Source of the DNA: Teratosphaeria epicoccoides
Taxonomy: Eukaryota; Ascomycota; Dothideomycetes; Mycosphaerellales; Teratosphaeriaceae
NCBI GenBank assembly: GCA_021401465.1
Contig: JADDMT010000145.1
Span: forward strand, 1-64,000
Direction: 5' to 3'
Length of the DNA stretch: 64,000 bases
This document shows positions 59,888 through 64,000 of this stretch, piece after piece. The position numbers and the translations under genes were made by a program. Numbering within the stretch: the stretch's first letter is position 1; every line of letters starts with the position of its first letter. The notes below the pieces were generated by a model that did no database searches, was not told the DNA's origin, and saw only the letters and a list, made by a program, of their open reading frames with translations.

Positions 59888-60356
59888 TGTCATAAGTGTC
59901 AGGAGTACTATAGGTTTTAGGATCATGAGGGTCCTAAGTGCTATAAGTCATAGTATAGTCATAGGAGTACTATGACTTATAGGCATAGTCATAGGAGAAA
60001 GGATCTGTCACATAAGGACAGATCCCTAGATCTATAGGGGTAGTCTACAGATCTATAGGCCTACAAGGAAGAAGGGATCTGTCGTAGGATAACAGACCCT
60101 TAGATCTATAGGGTTAGTCCACAGATCTATAGACACGGATCTGTCAGGTCTGTCGACAGATCTAACAGAGCTACTCTGTCTCTCTAGTATATAGGGATAG
60201 CTTTAGGACAGGTAGTTAGGAGCTTCATGCTTAATTTAATTCCCTTTCCCTAGAGGATAGTTAGTTACAAGGACAATTGCTATTGTCGATATTCTTCACA
60301 GCTCTACGAGTCTAACACCTAGTCACCTTCCTGCTATCGGCACCAACCCTCTGACA
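59888..60356 (+). repeat. 3' LTR of B5
   Basis: 469 bp, TGTCATAAG..CTCTGACA; one base shorter than the 5' copy near its end. Confidence 0.92.
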
Positions 60357-63300
60357 TTAAGGTACTACAAGTTACCTGACTTAGTCTAGTACTTCGGACC
60401 GCCTATAGTGTCCTAGAGAGCTACACCCTCATTAATTAACCCCGGTTCTTACTCTTGTAACTGCTGAATAAGTCTCGAGACTTCTTTAAAGGGTTCTTTA
60501 GACATTACATGCTTACTACATGTAAGCTAGTTAACTACTACATAGATCGAGCTAGACATGGTCGCTATAACCGCTAGGTAGGAGAGTTCGTCGCTAGCGG
60601 AGGCTATAAGGCCCTATTAGACCCGTAGTTGACCTATAAGAGGAGCTAACGACAGATTGCTACCCTAAACTACAAGCTTTGTTTGCAGTGTAGGGAGAAG
60701 CTGTTAGTTACCCTGCTCCCTAGTATCGTAGTCTAGTCGTTACAAAGGACTATTAGCTAGATTCGTCTTTCTAGAACGATGCTAGAAAACGAAGTTAAAG
60801 CTAGCGAGGAAAGTCGCCTACCTTGCTTGCTAACTACTTAGCTGCTTTACGCCTATAAAGCTACAAAGGTTGTTATAGTTAGTAAGCACCTTAGTAGGGT
60901 ACGCTACACCTTCAAGGTAGTGTTAGTACTCCTTAAAGCTGTTAATAATAGCTAAAAGCTCTTAGTCGTGAGTCTCGTAGTTAAGTTTAGCGCCCTGCAT
61001 CTTCTGTAACTAGAAGGTAATTAGGTACTATTACGTACTACCTTCGTGCGACTAGAGCTACAATATAATTGCGGCTATTGTGAATTTTGAAGTATTAGTC
61101 TCTATTCGGATCTTTGTAGCAAGGTTAAAGTGCTAAAGTATAGGCGTAGTTTAAAAGGCTACTTTAAGTTTAGAGAAAGCTTTGCTCTAAGCCTCCTCCT
61201 AAGGCACTATCCCTAGCTTTTTTCCTTAAATTGCGCCCTTTATAAGGGCTATAAGGGGAGCCACGATCTTCGAGTAGGATCGTATGAATCTACAATAGAA
61301 GTTAGTGAATCCTAGGAACACCTATACTCCTTAGAGAGTAGTTAGCTATAGCTACTCCGTGATTACAGACACCCTTTAGTCATCTATGATGACTCCTTCT
61401 ATAGAGACAATGTATCCAAGAAACTTAATCCTATTTGTCAGGAATAAGCACTTCTTTAGGTTCGCATATAGAGCGAACTTGCGGAGCCGTTTAAGTACTA
61501 TCCTTAGATGCCAAATATGCTCCTCCTTTAAGTTAGAGTAGACTAGTATATTGTCTAAATATACTATGTAGCAGGTGTCAACGAGGCTAGCCAGGGCCCG
61601 GTTAATATACGCTTAGAACGTCGCTAGTGCTTTAGTCAAGCTAAATAGCATTACTATATACTCGAAGTATCTATACTACGTTCAGAACGTAGTCTTCTAC
61701 TTATTGCCCCTTCGGATTAGTATCTAGTAGTAGGCGTCCTTTAAGTCGATAGACAAGAAGATAGCAGCGCGACTAAGGCGGTCAAGCGTCTTGCTAATAA
61801 GTAGTAGGGGGTAGCGGTTCTTCTAAGTTACCGCGTTAAGGCCCCTATAGTTAACGTATAGGCGGAGTATGTTATCCTTCTTTAGGACGAACATAACTAG
61901 CGCTCTAGCCTCGCTGTCGCTTCGTCGGATCTACGCGTTTCTTTGCGCCTTGTAGAGATAGTCTCGAAGTGTTTTAAGCTACAATTCTGACATAGGGTAT
62001 AGAGGTCGATACGGAGGATTATAACCCTCCTTAAGGTTAATCGCATGTTCTGCGTCTAGGGCCTAGGCATAGGCTATAGCCTCTATGTCGAAAATATCGG
62101 CGTATTCCTCTAACTTAGGCAGAAGGGTAACGTCTTCCTTGATGTTCTGTATGTAGACCGCATACATACATTAGACCTTCTTCATGTCCTTGTAGAAGCT
62201 ATGTGCGTCATATATCCTTACTACAGGAACTTCGCCTATAGAGCCGTAGAACTAATTGTTAGTAGCTCTATTAACAACAACTCCCTGCTTGTAGCGCTAA
62301 GGGCGGCTAAGTAGGAGCTCCTTATTAGGAACATCTTTAGCGTAGAAGACTTCGTTAGTCTTGTGTACTTCTCCTAAGGAGTCCGCGAGTTAGAGGCGCA
62401 CGTTATACGCGCCTTAAGCCGCTACGCCTTCGCCCTAAAAGGACTTCATAGTAGGCAGCAGGGCTCCTAGGATTAGCTTTAAACTAAGCTATACGATTAC
62501 CCGCTAGGGTATTACGTTAACCTCCGCAAGGTCGTCTAACATATAGTCTACTAGCTTAAGCGAGCTATTAACTCGGACCATACTAGATAGGCGCTAGGCA
62601 GGCCACGAGTCTACACTATTAGTAACAGACAGCTTAGATACCCGCGGTAGCTATTCGGTTGTCTTAGGCTTGTCCTTCTTTCGCCTCCCCTCTAGGGAGG
62701 TTTCAGACACCTTGCTTACCTTTTTCCTATTACTTCGTTTAGGATAGCGAGCTGCCTAGTAGTCCCTTACTCTACAGATGTAGTAGCTGCTCGGAGGCTT
62801 CTCGCTACTATCTTTAGGCTTAGAGGGCTTACTCCTCTAGAATGAACTACTACGTTAGATGTAACCCTTAGGGCGCTTATAATAGTAGCCCTTTAGTAGG
62901 TCCTTAGGGCTTAGACGCTTATTATCCTTGCCGCCCGATTTTCTATTTCGCTTCAAGGTAATCTCCATACATGTCGTAAGGGACATAAGGTCTTGCTAAG
63001 TTGTCAGAAGTTCATGAAAAGTCATGATTATGTTCTGAAGATTGTTATCAAGTTTAACGAGTAGGTACTACACGCGTTATGTCTTAGTATAGGGTAGCAT
63101 CTATCCCTCGAGTGTAGCGAGGTAGGTAGCGAAGCTAGAGGTAGTTTGTCCCTTCTCCTACTTAGCCTTCTTATACTTGACAGACATAGTAAGGGCGTAG
63201 TTCCCTAGATCCTTAACCTAGTCGACATAGAACTAGTAAAAGTCCGCCTATGTATACATTCTATTATAGACCTACATAAGGTCATACTACTCATGCTAAT

Positions 63301-63851
63301 TGTTGTGAGGTTCTTTATCCTCTTCGAGCTATATTACACTAAAGGCGACTTGTTCGCCCTCTATAGAATATCCGCATAGGTTAAGCATAAAAACTACCTT
63401 ATATGCCTACAAGAAAGTTCGAGCCTCCTTTAAGGTATCTCCCTTAAACGGCTTTAGATTGCATGCGTTATAACTGCCTCCTAGTTAGCCTACTATAGCC
63501 CCGAATTTAGGCACTAGACTTGTAGGCATATGCGGAGAGTCTACGCCTGCTAGTAAGTTGTCTCTGCGAGTCCCTAGCGTGAAATCTTGCTAGATTTCTT
63601 TATCTGCTAGTTTATTAGTACTACTTATAGTAATGTCTTTGTTGTCCTCTCTGTTGTCGCTACTAGAAGTAGTGTAGCTCTAGCTCTAGTTTGCAAGGCA
63701 GTTCGCGACCTAATTAACAATCATAGCTATAAGGGCTAGGTCGATAGTTAGGGTTAGCTATAGTCCCTATGTAGGGGGCCTATTACCTTGTCTACTACGT
63801 AATTAGCCTCTAGCAGAACTGTCGCTTAATATAGTGTCGCTTGTAGGGGGT

Positions 63852-64000
63852 TGATACGGTTAATACTAGGGGACCATTTGAACCGCATGGGTTCTAATGG
63901 CCGCCCTTAGCATGCAGTGACCCTGCCACATATAGCAAGGGGGTCCTTCGTACATACGTTGGCTCGTATGTTGTCCGAGTAGGATCAGTTGTCGACGTAG
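63852..64000 (+). mobile_element. Ty3/gypsy family A, copy A6 (start of LTR)
   Basis: The first 149 bp of a family A LTR (TGATACGG..) in + orientation, cut by the window end. It is nearly free of RIP changes and close to the A1 LTR. It entered the gag of A4; the preceding GGGGT (63847-63851) should be the target duplication. Confidence 0.85.

Larger units (their letters stand above)
53380..60356 (+). mobile_element. Ty3/gypsy family B, copy B5 (complete, inside A4 pol)
   Basis: 6977 bp; perfect target duplication TTAAG (53375-53379 and 60357-60361). LTRs of 470 and 469 bp. The purine tract AAGAGGGGGATAG ends at 59887. Confidence 0.96.
34069..63851 (-). mobile_element. Ty3/gypsy family A, copy A4 (split by B3 and B5, 5' end cut by A6)
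   Basis: A minus-strand A element. The 3' LTR is 34069-34428, the antisense gene is 35227-35269 plus 50424-51882, and Gag-Pol runs from 52024 to the A6 junction at 63851. B3 sits in the antisense gene and B5 in the pol region. The five bases before the LTR (34064-34068) are CCATA, the expected target duplication, but the other end lies past the window. It inserted into the accessory gene of the Harbinger element. Confidence 0.92.
52024..63851 (-). pseudogene. Gag-Pol of A4 (interrupted by B5, cut by A6)
   Basis: TAA at 52024-52026. The code runs from the chromodomain end back through integrase, B5 (53380-60356), RNase H, reverse transcriptase (about 61560), protease-like LDDLAE (about 62540) and gag, and is cut near the gag start by A6. 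Heavy TAG load. Confidence 0.9.

Noticed and set aside
17819..63851. TAG reassigned as a sense codon, since almost all internal stops are TAG
   Set aside because: The TAGs fall on expected Trp and Gln positions, TAA also occurs, and missense changes of the same TpG/CpA type accompany them (His to Tyr and Cys to Tyr in zinc knuckles). The intact island genes do not use TAG as sense. RIP explains all of it.

Overview
The window looks like a chromosome segment of a filamentous ascomycete (Pezizomycotina, probably Dothideomycetes; the class is a weak inference). Support: genes with short 50-60 bp GT..AG introns, an unmistakable fungal eIF2-alpha, a Zn2Cys6 regulator, an APH-family kinase and a PKS-ER-like MDR reductase, set among transposons that carry the mark of repeat-induced point mutation (RIP). 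In the repeats CpA/TpG is largely replaced by TpA, so Trp (TGG) and Gln (CAG) codons have become TAG, while CpG is largely kept.

Layout. (1) 1-4.4 kb: repeat debris. It holds the 3' end of a Ty3/gypsy element (family A, copy A1), a decayed three-exon Cys-rich/coiled-coil gene, and a truncated family B element (B4). (2) about 4.8-16.3 kb: an island of normal composition. It holds an MDR reductase, an APH-type kinase with an internal stop, a frameshifted hypothetical gene, SUI2/eIF2-alpha, an MFS fragment, a decayed TauD-like dioxygenase, a Zn2Cys6 transcription factor and a secreted Cys-rich protein. No pathway links them clearly. (3) 16.3-64 kb: one nest of transposons. The oldest layer is a PIF/Harbinger-like DNA transposon, split by A2 (17410-32600, itself holding B1 at 18287-25302) and by A4 (from 34069 on). 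A4 is broken by B3 (35270-50423, which holds A3 at 37082-45250), by B5 (53380-60356) and by A6 (63852 to the window end). Five complete insertions have readable 5-bp target duplications: A2, A3, B1, B3 and B5.

Family A: 360-bp LTRs (TG..CA), about 8.17 kb, one fused Gag-Pol frame with a chromodomain. Family B: 470-489-bp LTRs, about 7.0 kb, gag and pol in different frames, also a chromodomain. The most unusual point is that both families carry an additional gene on the strand opposite to pol, between the integrase end and the 3' LTR and convergent with pol. In A it is 498 codons behind its own TATA-containing region of about 0.8 kb. In B it is 183 codons, has the same length in all three copies, and its stop overlaps the pol stop. 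The decayed gene at 1.6-2.4 kb has the same general build (Cys pairs, then charged helix) and may be a third example. All retroelement genes here are broken by many stop codons.
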